From: Mytilus californianus
Taxonomy: Eukaryota; Mollusca; Bivalvia; Mytilida; Mytilidae
Assembly (NCBI RefSeq): GCF_021869535.1
Contig: NW_026262712.1
Coordinates: forward strand, 47,660,884 to 47,724,883
Length of the DNA: 64,000 nt
Direction: 5' to 3'
Shown here: positions 11,341-22,586 of the stretch, in pieces
Layout of the letters: each line of letters begins with the position of its first letter
How positions within the stretch are numbered: the first letter of the stretch is position 1
Made by a program: the position numbers and the translations under genes
The notes under the pieces: generated by a model
What the model was told of the DNA's origin: nothing
What the model saw: only the letters and a program-made list of their open reading frames with translations
Database searches by the model: none

Positions 11341-14316
11341 ACATAAGAATAAACTATAAAAATAAAAAAAGCTTGTTTATGCCTAATATAGAAAACAAAA
11401 TAAAGACAAAGAAACACATACATAAATTCTCATTGGTATTTTTGTATTATTATCTACTATTTTACTAAACTAAATGCCCTTGATTGATAATGGTTTTGTC
11501 TTTGTATGATTGAAATTAAATCATGTACAGCCGTACTTTACGTTCTTGTAAATTACACTTGAATGTCCACTATTTCGTTTATATAAAGCTTCAGATTGGA
11601 GAAGAATAAGCCGTCGAGCTAATTGTTTAACAAAAAGTATTAAACAAAAGACAAAAATGAAATTCACATTTGTTTATAATGTGATCAAGAGGTTCTGACA
11701 TTACAGTGAATATGTATGTTATATTTTGATGCATTATCGATCATGGTTCTATACTATAATGTTTATAGATTTTGTCAAATTAAGAGGACACTCAATTGAT
11801 ATTCGGGACGGGATGAAATATTCCTTTTTCCATTATTGCTTATACGGCTTATTTTCACTTTTGTACACGTTTGCATTTTGTTGGACATAATATTCATTCA
11901 TCCCATTATTGGCATGTTCGTCATCCTCCTCTTTCACCCCTCCCCTCAAATGGAATATTTTAACATGAAAAAGGTAAAATTTGCGCTAAATTGAATAACA
12001 AAATTTTAAGTTTATTAAGTCTGAACATGTTATATAGTATTTGGTAAAAGACAGCATTAAATTGTATTTTGACCTAGGCTTTTGGTTTAAACAATGGTTT
12101 TTGTGTCTGTCAAAAATATTTGTATACTATGTACCACATACGGAGGGGTGTAGTGGCATATATCAAATTGTAACATGGTATTTTTCCCGTTATCGGGGTA
12201 AAACTCTTTGAAATTGCTTTCACAGTAACAACAGAATCGACTATTAGTTTATACAGTTTATTGTTATTCATTTATTCGTGTTATAGTAAAATAGTTAGTC
12301 CAAGCAAGTAACTGTTAATATGCACGTCTTGTCAGAAATTTCGTCACTGGTTTTCGTTGTCTCGTCATGTTCCTTTACTCTGATGTTGATGTAGAATATA
12401 TTGTTCTCGCTGTTGTATTTATTGACTCTGCGTAAAGATGCAAAAATAAGTAGTCACTTTCTGTCCCCATGGGGACAAAATCTTCGATCGAGCCCGATTC
12501 TCATGCTCCATGCACATTAACAACTCTGTGTAGGGTGCGTTTGTGGCCTGTATTAAGACTGCATATCCTAGCTATTCAACATACCCTCTTTTTTCCACTT
12601 GCATTGACTTCCTGCAGACCCTCTATACATAACTTTACGGTTTTGATTTATTGTTAATAGATATAAGAAGATGTGGTATTTAAGTTTGTTTAAATGAAAT
12701 ATTTGCCACTTGACGTTAATCGATCCACTTTAACAGAAGTGTTAGAAAGTTTTGTAAACATTTATCTAGGTGTCGAGAGGGATAATTGAGTTGGGTTGAA
12801 TGTAGTGAATGTATAATTGAACGATTATAGTATAAGAGCCATCTGAAACTTTGCAGTTTTGAAATGAATTCATCAGCATTTCAATTGGAAGACAACCTTG
12901 TAAATCTTTTTAGATTACCATTTTATTAGCTTACTCTAGTGACTGAGCTGTTTCAGTATAACTTAGAATTTGTGTAGTGAATGAATTCAAAGTGTCTTGT
13001 AATATCTTTGCATCGCTATCAATGAAATGAATGAAGTGTTTTCCGCAAATCTTATTGTAGGGTATTGTTTTCAACTAGCAATAACCAAGCCTCGGATAAA
13101 CCTAATCGGCTATGGAACCGTCACTGCGCAAATATGTTGTTTGTATATTATATGATTTGGATTATAAATCAAGAAGACAACAACATAACGACACGTTGGA
13201 ACCCAAATTATCTCTAAAACGCGAACTCAAAATTGGAAAAATGTCGTAGTGCATATTTCAAACACGGAGTAAATTTGTGTATACAAACAACAAAAAAGAC
13301 AAACTCCGTAATGAACTTGAAAATAATGGATGTTGGGTATACGTCCATGAGACGACAACCAATCAACAAAAAGAAGTAAACTCACATTCCTGTTCACTTC
13401 TACGCTCCGAAGCTAATAGTACATAAACTAAAGAAAATATGTTTTAATTCGTAACGATTTTGGAATAGCTACAATGTATCAAGGTATCAAGTTTTTTTTT
13501 ACAAAACATTCCATCGTAATATCGGATTTGTAACTTGATTTTGGTATACAATTTTAAAGATAGTAATTATTTCTATCCGTGGTCACTAATTCTAGTACAA
13601 TCATTTCATTAAAACATTGAACGACGAACCTTTAATTATTTTGTTCATGTCACAAATTCAATTTATATTCTAAATAAATGACTTTCATATTTTCCAGGTA
13701 ATGACATTGAAACTTAGTTAAATGAAGTACACAGTTTTGTAATTATGATCTTCAAATATCATTCAAATAAATTTAGTAATATATTATAAATTAATATATA
13801 ATATATTTATTTGGTTAGTTATAGGAACCGGAATTAATATGACGGAAAATAAGGACATATACATACATCGATTATCATTATCAAATGGATATTTCTTGAA
13901 AAAATAAATATTTATTTAACGAATTTCTTCTATTCTAACACATTCTGTCAACACTATTGAGGACTTTGCAAAATTAAAAAGAAAAATGAACAATCACATG
14001 TGGGTTAATGTTTTGGACTAATTCAATCACAGAATACTGGACTACATTGCAATGATAATTACAATGTTTGTAGCTAGCTTCCAACGTATTGATCTCAAAA
14101 TGAAGTAAACCAAGACCTACTAAGATTTATGAATGAACTAATACCTTAACCTCATTCTTTATCATATATCTTGATAACCTTCTGAATTTTAAGATAAATA
14201 TGTATTCAACTGTGTTGAGATTTTGTGCCAATGAACTAACACCACTGTTAAACATAAAAATCACATAAAAAAAAATTCATTAAAAAATGTATGAATATAT
14301 AATGTTAAATATATAA
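11341..14316. other. 3 kb without a recognisable gene
   Basis: No exon, RNA gene or strong repeat is recognised. It is AT-rich throughout, with fragments of dispersed repeats such as 'gatataagaagatgtggtat' near 12660 and 'aacaacataacgacacgttgg' near 13180. Confidence 0.45.
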
Positions 14317-14680
14317 ATAAGGAGATGTGGTATGATTCCCAATAAGACAACTATCCAACAGAGTTCGCAGGATGTGGATGTAAGCAACTTTGGTCAACGT
14401 ATGGTCTTCAACAACGAGTAAAACCCATACCGTAAACATGGTATAGTTAGCTATAAAAAGCTCCGATATAAAAAGATAGGTGTTTTTATAAAAGTATATA
14501 GTACAATAAACTTGTTTTTAGAGAGAGAAAAAAAAAGGTGAATCAATTTAAACGAGAAAAACCAAAGGCATGATTTATGAAAAAAAAACAAAACAAAAGA
14601 TGAAAAACAAACATGACAGACAGCAACCAACAACGACTACTGAACTGCCGGCTCCTGTCCTCGGACTGACCCATAAAAAA
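14317..14680 (+). repeat. Dispersed mussel-type repeat copy
   Basis: 'ggagatgtggtatgattccc' followed by 'aacaacgagtaaaacccata' and 'agcaaccaacaacgactact'. Same family as 11029-11340, more diverged in the middle. Confidence 0.7.
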
Positions 14681-14937
14681 TTGAAAATAACACGTTTAAT
14701 AATTTCATGCGTCCGAAGCGCTTTTCTGGATTTACCTTCATCAGGAACGCTCAAAGCCAAACATTTGAAATCCGAGGGATGTATAAGTACCAAAACAGTT
14801 GAAGAGCTATATGACAAAAATACACAAAACAAATAGCCAAATTCATCTAAGGTCAACTTTGCCTGAGGGAGTTGAAACCTTAGTTTCTTTATAATTTCAA
14901 AATCTATTAACGAACAATTTTAGAAAGGTTTGTTATA

Positions 14938-15050
14938 AATCATGTCAGTACCGAAGTACTGACTACTGAGCTGATGATACCCTCGGGGACTGATAGTCCA
15001 CCAGCAGAGGTATCGACCCAGTGATGTAAAAAATTACATAAACAATGTGG
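14938..15050 (+). repeat. Dispersed repeat ('ctgatgataccctcggggac' family)
   Basis: It carries 'atgtcagtaccgaagtact', 'gctgatgataccctcgggga' and 'ccaccagcagaggtatcgac'. Related segments occur at 52930-53020, 53285-53370 and 53635-53700, where they form part of a triplicated 345-bp unit. Confidence 0.65.
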
Positions 15051-15479
15051 TTGGTTTATATAGTCCCTAGTGTGGACAGTGTATAACTAGCAATATTTTT
15101 TCATACACTTTCCAAATGTATTTCTTTATATTTTCTGCATAAAATATTAAGTAGGGAGATGAAATTACATGTTAAAAAAAAATTGGGTGATGAATTTTTT
15201 GAGGGAAAGAAGTGATTTGGTCCAGTCAAAATATGTCAAAAATTAGTATGTTTGAAGCTGTCAAACTGAATTATAGACCCCTTTAACATAGAATCGAGTT
15301 AGAGCTGGTAGACTTTTCTATAATTATTATAGAATTTGTACAAAAATAGTACACTTCACTGTACAAATCTTTTTGAGATAGAGCAGGTGCGATTTTTTAA
15401 ATTCGAATTTATTGCCTAAAAGAAATGCATTACAAAATATTTGTGTTCTCGGGCAATTTACAATCTTAACATTTCTTTT

Positions 15480-15735
15480 GGGGCTTCGGTGACCGAATGG
15501 TCTAATTAGTCCAACTACTGTATCACTAGCATGACAACACTGAGGTTGTAAGTTCGAACCCCGTACGTGACAGATGCGTTCGACTCTAATCTTAATTGAC
15601 TATGATTGTTAGTGTTCCTGGCGTAGGACGGTGGTTTTCTCTGGCATTCCGGCTTCTTCCACCAATAAAAATGACCGCCTCGAAATGGTCAACAGTGCTT
15701 AAAATGGCATAAAACACCGATCAATCAAACAATGA
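15480..15735 (+). mobile_element. tRNA-derived SINE, near full length
   Basis: The head has an A-box-like 'ggtgaccgaatggtctaatt' and a B-box-like 'agttcgaacccc' near 15550. The body has 'tggttttctctggcattccg' and 'ttccaccaataaaaatgacc', and the tail ends 'caccgatcaatcaaacaat'. The head resembles Leu/Ser-type tRNA. SINEs are transcribed by RNA polymerase III and moved by a LINE in trans. Related copies lie at 59279-59460 and, truncated, at 43340-43402. Confidence 0.8.
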
Positions 15736-16069
15736 CTCCTATCTTCGTTTGAGTTTATAAACATTAATATTGCCAAAATAAGAACTGTTTTATGAAATGT
15801 GTAACAAAAGAATTATTGAAGATGAGAATCATTTCATTTCAAAAGTGATCAATAAAAGGATGTCAGACGTAAATATATCAAATTTTGCATAAAAGAAGAA
15901 CCTTGGATTTCAAATGGGGGCAAGTGTTAAATAGATCTCTGGGAAATACCAAAGAACTTGAAAATCTTGAAAACTATTTATATTGTTTAAAAAAAAACCA
16001 CGTTATCGAATTTCAAATAGTTGCAATTTTAATAGGAATCTTTTGTAAATATCAAAGATCTAAACAGTC
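15736..16069. other. No gene seen
   Basis: AT-rich sequence leading into the next minisatellite. Diverged 'ttgaaaactatttatattg' units near 15969 suggest the array once extended leftwards. Confidence 0.45.
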
Positions 16070-16350
16070 TTGAAAAATATTTACATTGTGTAAAAAAACT
16101 ATTTACATTGTGTTAAAAAACTATTTACATTGAGTAAAAAGAATATTTACATTGTGTAAAAAAAATATTAACATTGTGTAAAAAAATTTATTAACATTGT
16201 GTAAACAAAAATATTTACAATGTGTAAGAAAACAACATTTACATCGTGAACAAAAATTTATTAACATTGTGTAAACAAAAATATTTACAATGTGTAAGAA
16301 AACAACATTTACATTGTGAAAAAAGAAATATTTACATTGTGTTAAAAAAA
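16070..16350. repeat. AT-rich minisatellite, unit about 21-23 bp
   Basis: The core 'tatttacattgtgtaaaaaa' repeats about a dozen times with variable A-runs. A higher-order copy is visible: 'aacattgtgtaaacaaaaat' through 'gaaaacaacatttaca' occurs twice, near 16193 and 16263. On the minus strand it reads as a low-complexity Cys/Phe/Asn-rich frame, which I do not regard as a gene. Confidence 0.85.
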
Positions 16351-18110
16351 ACGAAGTAGTTGTTAATTTTTTGAAGAACAATTACATGTATTATATTTGT
16401 ATGCTAAAGTTCACTTTAATCCTTCATTTATCCAATGTGTATCGTTCATGTTTGCATATCATAAAAGGCCGTTTTTTTTATTACATACTTTTTTTTATTA
16501 GTGAATAGTTATACTCCAATAAGCTCGCTTACTGAAATAAAGGATTATTATCAAATTGAATACATCCATAAAAAGTGTGATTGCAATTTTACACAACACT
16601 TTATGAATTAGGTGCGTCCGAAGTAACATTCATAATTACTATATGAAATGTGTAAGATCAAATATCTGAGAGCGTATATTTCTATAGCTGTATCGTCATG
16701 TATGTGTTACTTCCTTTCCTTTTGACACCTTCGAATGCCTAATAGAAAAAAACGTAGATGAATCGATATAAAACCTTTCTACTAAAATCAACGATATTTT
16801 ATTTTTTTTATTATTAAAAACATCTTAATCGACAAGAGTTACCGTTCGCTAACCGCAATATTGAAGGTTAAAATTCATATCTTATTTACTAAAAATAAAA
16901 TTTCAGGATATTACATTTTCTATAATCACCACTTTAAATTATGTTTAAACTATGACCATGTTGACGACAAATACATGGAGTGCCAAAATACTCGTTAATG
17001 TTTTATAATTCAAATAACACTCCTCCATAACAACGATTAAATATAATCTGAATAATTAATAAAAAGTGCACTTACACATTGTACTGCTGCAAAAATTTGC
17101 AATTACCTGATATTACAAGGAACCTTGATAATCATTTTTCAAAAGGGTTTAATTTATTTCCCTATGTATTAATCTATTCCAATTTGCTAAACGTTCCAAA
17201 AAGTAAAATAACAAAACTACCGAACTCCAAGGAAAATTCAAAACGGAAAATCTCTTTTCAAATGGCAAAATCAAAAGCTCAAACACATCAAACGAATGAA
17301 TATACCTGTTTTTTTAATGACGTTCGAAATCTTTAGTACATATCTGCAAAAGAAAAAAGGTTTCGTATTGGTTTGAAGTTTGTACTCTGGTTTACTTTCG
17401 TTATGGTTAGAGAAATATTAGACTTCATGTACATACATTTAGTTGTTTGCTTAACTAAGGATATATATTTGAAAAGCAGAAATTGGACGATTATTGCTTT
17501 TTGTAGTATGCTCAGTGGTGATACAGTAATCGCACGAGTACAGAACCGCATACTATGAGTGAGTCTCTGTTACGATATATGAATTGACCAAGACTAGATC
17601 ATATTCTTCCGAATACAATTTCGACTCAAAACGGTTTACCGAAATTGTAGGAATGTAAAAACGATGAAACCTAGATGAAATTATAAATATATTATTGAGT
17701 CTAAATAATATTTTGTAAAGATTTTCCAGCGATGTTACATGCATGTATATAATATCCATTATGTGAGACTATTATTCAATGCTATGAATTACTCAGGTGG
17801 AGGAACTTCGATACAAAATTGAATGACATTAGTAACCAAAATCATAAGGTCTGTCCACCTTTCCATTAAAAGACCTTTTGATTTAGTTCTGTTTTTTTTT
17901 GTCTTCCGTCACATTTGTTTCTACAATGTCTCTATTGTTTCGCAACACGTCGATACAATTTTGGTATAAGATATTGATCCGTTATTGCGCGTTTGAAACT
18001 TACCATTTTTTAACCGAACACTTTGCCATGTGGATGCTATCTTTCCGTATCAAATTGTTTTCTTGTTATCGTATAACACGTGTCTCCTCAGAAAGCGCAA
18101 AAGTTATCGG
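16351..18110. other. No gene recognised
   Basis: AT-rich sequence with several short open frames (for example 17373-17558 and 17899-18114). None has a recognisable domain, splice context or clear similarity to known families. Confidence 0.45.
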
Positions 18111-18119
18111 TTAGATTTT

Positions 18120-18900
18120 TTCTCAAAAATGTTCGTTACTTTCTCAGGATGATCTGTTAAATTTTGACGGAAGCGGTCCGGTTACATTTAAAAATAGTTA
18201 TTTGTGTAACTGACATTACTACTATGTTGGGGTTACTCATTATAAGTAAGAGACCTAGAGACAATTGATAAGAGGTCTGTGGTCCATAAGCAGAAAATTG
18301 AGGGCAAGGTCAAAATTGAAAGTCAGGATCTAAATTTTGAACTTTGTTTGTTATGGCATCTCTTCTCAGAAGCTATAAAAATTATCTCCATAAGGTTTTT
18401 GGAAAATTGTTAGTTGCGGCCTGACACTACGCCAATAAATTCGGATGGAAGTGCTCTGGTAACATTTTATAGTTTTCTACTCTTAAATATTGAAATAATA
18501 AATATCAAAAGTAAGCTGTTTAGTAAGATAACTTATTAACCATACATAATATTGACCTGGAGTCTTTCGATATGATATCCATGACCTTTGACCTTGAAAT
18601 GGAGGTCAAGGTAAAAGTTAAATTAGACGTTCTAGATTTTGATCTTTGCTATAACTTCATACTGGTACATGATAACGTCATAAGCCTTCTGTCTTAGGCT
18701 GGACGACATATGACTTTAAAATAAGTTAACAGGAAGCGACATTTAGTAAACCGGAAATATAATTTTGCCCTTAGACCAATTTCATGTATAAGTACCTAGA
18801 AACTGATTATTTTCAGAATTAAAGTAAATCAACCTTTCATATAAACCGGAAGTGACATTTTGTTAACCGGAAGTATCAAATTATTTTCCTTATTGCCCTC
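18120..18900. repeat. Probable dispersed repeat with 'aaccggaagtgaca' motifs
   Basis: Internal near-repeats ('taaccggaagtatcaa', 'aaaccggaagtgacattttg', 'aaccggaaatataattttg') and the segment 'gacctttgaccttgaaatgg' resemble interspersed sequence I associate with bivalve genomes. The boundaries are approximate. Confidence 0.4.
18224..18245 (+). CDS. Candidate first coding exon (signal peptide), speculative
   Basis: ATG at 18224 opens seven codons (MLGLLII) and then one base before a good donor, 'ataagtaag' (GT at 18246). This is phase 1, the phase needed by the PAN exon at 19443. Joined to that exon it would give a short hydrophobic N-terminus, MLGLLIISFASS, before LTVIWYKAP. That resembles a short secretory signal but lacks a positive n-region, and the region also looks like dispersed repeat. 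Inference only. Confidence 0.2.
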
Positions 18901-18987
18901 AAAAGTATATCGAAACAAAGTTTTTTTCGAATCAGTGAAATAAAAGCTAAAAAGTTTTAAAACCGCTCTGGAATAAAATTAGTTCAT

Positions 18988-19145
18988 TATAAAAATGTGG
19001 TATGATTGCCAATGAGAAAACTCTTCAGAAGAGACCAAATGACGTAGAAGTTAGCAACTGCGTACGGCCTTTAATAATGAGCAAAACCAATACCGCATTG
19101 CAAGCTATAAAAGGTCACGAAATGACAAATGTTATTGCACATGCG
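18988..19145 (+). repeat. Dispersed mussel-type repeat copy
   Basis: 'atgtggtatgattgccaatg', 'agaccaaatgacgtagaagt' and 'agctataaaaggtcacgaaa' place it in the family of 11029-11340. It sits about 300 bp upstream of the PAN exon. Confidence 0.75.
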
Positions 19146-19442
19146 TCCTGTTTCTTTAGTAAGGTAAAATTTAGACTTTTCAAACTATCGTTCAGTTTAT
19201 TTGGAAATTTATGTTTAATATTACTTAGTATTATTCTGTACAGTTAGGAAAAAAGTTCAGAAAAAATAAGCAAAATGCACACTTGATCAAAAGGATAAAC
19301 AAAAGTAGTAAACAGGCTGTTCATATGACTATTCCAGGGTTACAGACCTTGTAATTTTTATTTGGTCAACACAGATTTATCCATACAAATCGAAACACAC
19401 ATTTTAATTCATAGTTTGTTTATATATGTACTGTTTTTGCAG

Positions 19443-19697
19443 GTTTTGCTTCATCTTTGACTGTCATTTGGTATAAAGCTCCTTTGATTGGTTCATATAG
19501 CGGAAATGACGTCCTGGCCACAACAAAAGCAAGATCAAAAGTAGAATGTTCTGCGCAGTGTTCTACATACCCTGAGTGTTCCTCTTTTGAATATGTCATA
19601 GTGACTAAAACATGCAGTCTATTGGTAGTTCCTGACCAAAGTTTCCCGCTAGTGAACAACAGTGATATTTGTTATTACCTTCCAACCAATCCTGCAA
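19443..19697 (+). CDS. PAN/Apple-domain exon
   Basis: The acceptor 'tactgtttttgcag' ends at 19442 and the donor 'caa|gtgagt' begins at 19698. The exon is 255 nt, phase 1 at both ends. It encodes about 85 residues starting FASSLTVIWYKAPLIGS. The motif VECSAQCSTYPECSSFEY followed by TKTCSLL has the C-x3-C ... C-x3-F-x-Y ... C-x-L spacing typical of PAN/Apple domains, which bind proteins or carbohydrates in secreted and surface proteins. A further Cys occurs in DICYYL near the end. No in-frame stop is present. It is the only PAN exon in the window, 11 kb upstream of the EGF exons. It could instead belong to a separate PAN-containing gene. Confidence 0.78.
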
Positions 19698-19711
19698 GTG
19701 AGTATGATTTA

Positions 19712-19815
19712 TTAAACCATTGTGGTGACGTCAGCCTATTCATTTACCGTGGATTCTTTTTCTTTAAACCATTGTGGTGATGTCAGCCTATTCATTTACC
19801 GTGGATTCTTTTTCT
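19712..19815 (+). repeat. 52-bp tandem duplication beside the PAN donor
   Basis: 'ttaaaccattgtggtgacgt' at 19712 recurs at 19764 ('...gatgtc...'), and the 52-bp units differ by one base. The array begins 14 bp after the donor splice site and abuts the 1169-bp tandem repeat at 19816. Confidence 0.9.
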
Positions 19816-19982
19816 AGAATCAACGCTTCCTAAATCTGCCGCTGAAATTGACTCACCAAATTATATTCAATTGTTTCCTTTGTGTGCCTAATTTCATTAA
19901 GTTTGAATAGGCTAATTTACTGATTTCTGTTCACTAATGGAATTAATTTAAAAACTTACCTTTAATTTTTGTAATTTTTATA

Positions 19983-20072
19983 TGCCTTCAATGGGAATCG
20001 AACCCTTCCTTGAAATCTGTTATGTGTGACTGACATCAACACACCGACGAAACCTCTCGGCTACCAATGGGT
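19983..20072 (-). other. tRNA-like module (unit 1, minus strand)
   Basis: On the minus strand it reads 'ttggtagccgagaggttt' (A-box-like) and, about 50 nt later, 'agggttcgattcccatt' with a consensus B box. The ends do not pair as a 7-bp acceptor stem, so this is a tRNA-derived sequence rather than a tRNA gene. Probably the head of a SINE. Confidence 0.6.
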
Positions 20073-20184
20073 TACACTATAGATGTTTATTATATATATT
20101 TAAATGAACATCTGACATACATCGGTTCATCGGACACACAGGGCTTGTACCTTTATATAGACACAATAGGCAGTCGTATAGTAT

Positions 20185-20266
20185 GAGTTGGTAGCCGCGA
20201 GGTTAGCATGGTTAAAATCAATGAGTTAAAGATCGGGATTTGTCGGTTTAGGTTCTAATCCCTGTA
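20185..20266 (+). other. tRNA-like module (unit 1, plus strand)
   Basis: 'ttggtagccgcgaggttagc' (A-box-like) and 'ggtttaggttctaatccctg', where the B box differs from consensus at one base. It faces away from the minus-strand module 113 bp to its left. The pair is divergent and shares the leading 'ttggtagccg'. Confidence 0.5.
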
Positions 20267-20877
20267 TTCTCTTTGTTGTACCAATTCTTAAGTTATCCTA
20301 GTTTTTTTTCTAATTTTGCAAGTTATAGTGGATATTTTTGTAATAATAGCGAGTTTTACCGTTTTTTTATTATTATTATTGGCTATTTCACATGTTTGAA
20401 ACAAAAATGATTACATTCTATTTGTCAATTTTTGTTTTATAAATATAGTATGATTTCATTTGTTTTACTACATAATTTTAAAAAGGTTTGTTCGCAAATT
20501 CCTATGCGAGAAAATCGTGATGTGCCTAGAGTGCTAGAAAAATTTCGATAACATACTTATTATATATACTTTATATATGCTTTTTGGTCGGGTTGTTGTC
20601 TCTTTGGCACGTTCCCCATTTCCATTTTCAATTTTATTAGAAATAATTTCGAATATGTCTTATTTTGTATAAACAGATAATATTCATATGCCTGGTAATA
20701 TAAAATTCTTTAAAGGTAGAAGTGTTATATTTGTATTTTGTTAACCAATTAATTGTGATCTGAGATTTATCAATGCATCGTTGGAAATGATAACATGGTT
20801 ACTTAAACTCATTTACAATACCTTCTAATTAAGAAAAGGCTTTAATTTTGAAAAGAAATTAACACAATAGTTTAAGT

Positions 20878-20980
20878 TATAGATACAATGGATAAGCGTA
20901 GATTCATGAAAAACAAACCATTCGCCCTCCGGGCTCATGGTTTCTTTTTCAAGAATCCACGCTTATCCATTGTATCTATA
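20878..20980. repeat. 103-bp near-perfect hairpin at the unit 1/2 junction
   Basis: 'tatagatacaatggataagc' starts the left arm and its complement 'gcttatccattgtatctata' ends the right arm. Arms are about 41 bp with very few mismatches around a loop of about 20 nt ('ccctccggg' in the middle). The arm also contains 'agattcatgaaaaacaaacc'/'ggtttctttttcaagaatcc'. It may be a foldback insertion or a product of inverted duplication. Confidence 0.88.
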
Positions 20981-21151
20981 TTACAGAATCAACGCTTCCT
21001 AAATCTGCCGCTGAAATGGACTCACCAAATTATATTCAATTGTTTCCTTTGTGTGCCTAATTTCATTAAGTTTGAATAGGCTAATTTACTGATTTCTGTT
21101 CACTAATGGAATTAATTTAAAAACTTACCTTTAATTTTTGTAATTTTTATA

Positions 21152-21241
21152 TGCCTTCAATGGGAATCGAACCCTTCCTTGAAATCTGTTATGTGTGACT
21201 GACATCAACACACCGACGAAACCTCTCGGCTACCAATGGGT
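21152..21241 (-). other. tRNA-like module (unit 2, minus strand)
   Basis: Copy of 19983-20072 displaced by 1169 bp, with the same A-box-like and B-box sequences. Confidence 0.6.
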
Positions 21242-21353
21242 TACACTATAGATGTTTATTATATATATTTAAATGAACATCTGACATACATCGGTTCATC
21301 GGACACACAGGGCTTGTACCTTTATATAGACACAATAGGCAGTCGTATAGTAT

Positions 21354-21435
21354 GAGTTGGTAGCCGCGAGGTTAGCATGGTTAAAATCAATGAGTTAAAG
21401 ATCGGGATTTGTCGGTTTAGGTTCTAATCCCTGTA
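21354..21435 (+). other. tRNA-like module (unit 2, plus strand)
   Basis: Copy of 20185-20266 displaced by 1169 bp, with the same one-base deviation in the B box. Confidence 0.5.
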
Positions 21436-22046
21436 TTCTCTTTGTTGTACCAATTCTTAAGTTATCCTAGTTTTTTTTCTAATTTTGCAAGTTATAGTGG
21501 ATATTTTTGTAATAATAGCGAGTTTTACCGTTTTTTTATTATTATTATTGGCTATTTCACATGTTTGAAACAAAAATGATTACATTCTATTTGTCAATTT
21601 TTGTTTTATAAATATAGTATGATTTCATTTGTTTTACTACATAATTTTAAAAAGGTTTGTTCGCAAATTCCTATGCGAGAAAATCGTGATGTGCCTAGAG
21701 TGCTAGAAAAATTTCGATAACATACTTATTATATATACTTTATATATGCTTTTTCGTCGGGTTGTTGTCTCTTTGGCACGTTCCCCATTTCCATTTTCAA
21801 TTTTATTAGAAATAATTTCGAATATGTCTTATTTTGTATAAACAGATAATATTCATATGCCTGGTAATATAAAATTCTTTAAAGGTAGAAGTGTTATATT
21901 TGTATTTTGTTAACCAATTAATTGTGATCTGAGATTTATCAATGCATCGTTGGAAATGATAACATGGTTACTTAAACTCATTTACAATACCTTCTAATTA
22001 AGAAAAGGATTTAATTTTGAAAAGAAATTAACACAATAGTTTAAGT

Positions 22047-22149
22047 TATAGATACAATGGATAAGCGTAGATTCATGAAAAACAAACCATTCGCCCTCCG
22101 GGCTCATGGTTTCTTTTTCAAGAATCCACGCTTATCCATTGTATCTATA
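22047..22149. repeat. 103-bp near-perfect hairpin at the unit 2/3 junction
   Basis: Identical in design and apparently in sequence to 20878-20980. No such hairpin precedes unit 1, where the 52-bp duplication stands instead. Confidence 0.88.
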
Positions 22150-22320
22150 TTACAGAATCAACGCTTCCTAAATCTGCCGCTGAAATGGACTCACCAAATT
22201 ATATTCAATTGTTTCCTTTGTGTGTCTAATTTCATTAAGTTTGAATTGGCTAATTTACTGATTTCTGTTCACTAGTGGAATTAATTTAAAAACTTACTTT
22301 TAATTTTTGTAATTTGTATA

Positions 22321-22410
22321 TGCCTTCACTGGGAATCGAACCCTTCCTTGAAATCTGTTATGAATGACTGACATCAACATATCGACGAAACCTCTCGGCT
22401 ACCAATGGGT
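22321..22410 (-). other. tRNA-like module (unit 3, minus strand)
   Basis: Diverged copy of 19983-20072. The B box (complement of 'gggaatcgaaccc') is intact. Confidence 0.55.
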
Positions 22411-22503
22411 TACAACTTAGATGTCTATTTTATATATATAAATGAACATCGGACACACAGGGGTTCTACCTTTATATATACACAATGGGCAGTCGTATAG
22501 TAT

Positions 22504-22586
22504 AAGTTGGTAGCCGCGAGGTTAGCATGCTTAAAATCAACGAGTTAAAAGATAGGGATTTGTCGGTTTAGGTTCGAATCCCTGTA
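22504..22586 (+). other. tRNA-like module (unit 3, plus strand)
   Basis: Diverged copy of 20185-20266 in which the B box reads 'ggttcgaatccc', the full consensus. Unit 3 is therefore likely closer to the ancestral, polymerase III-competent form. Confidence 0.55.

Noticed and set aside
20888-22275. Two similar open frames starting MDKRRFMKNKP
   Set aside because: They start inside the 103-bp hairpin and run into tandem-repeat sequence, so they are by-products of the repeat.
19983-22586. Six tRNA genes
   Set aside because: A- and B-box sequences are present, but the ends do not form a 7-bp acceptor stem and no clear anticodon arm is seen. Treated as tRNA-derived repeat modules.
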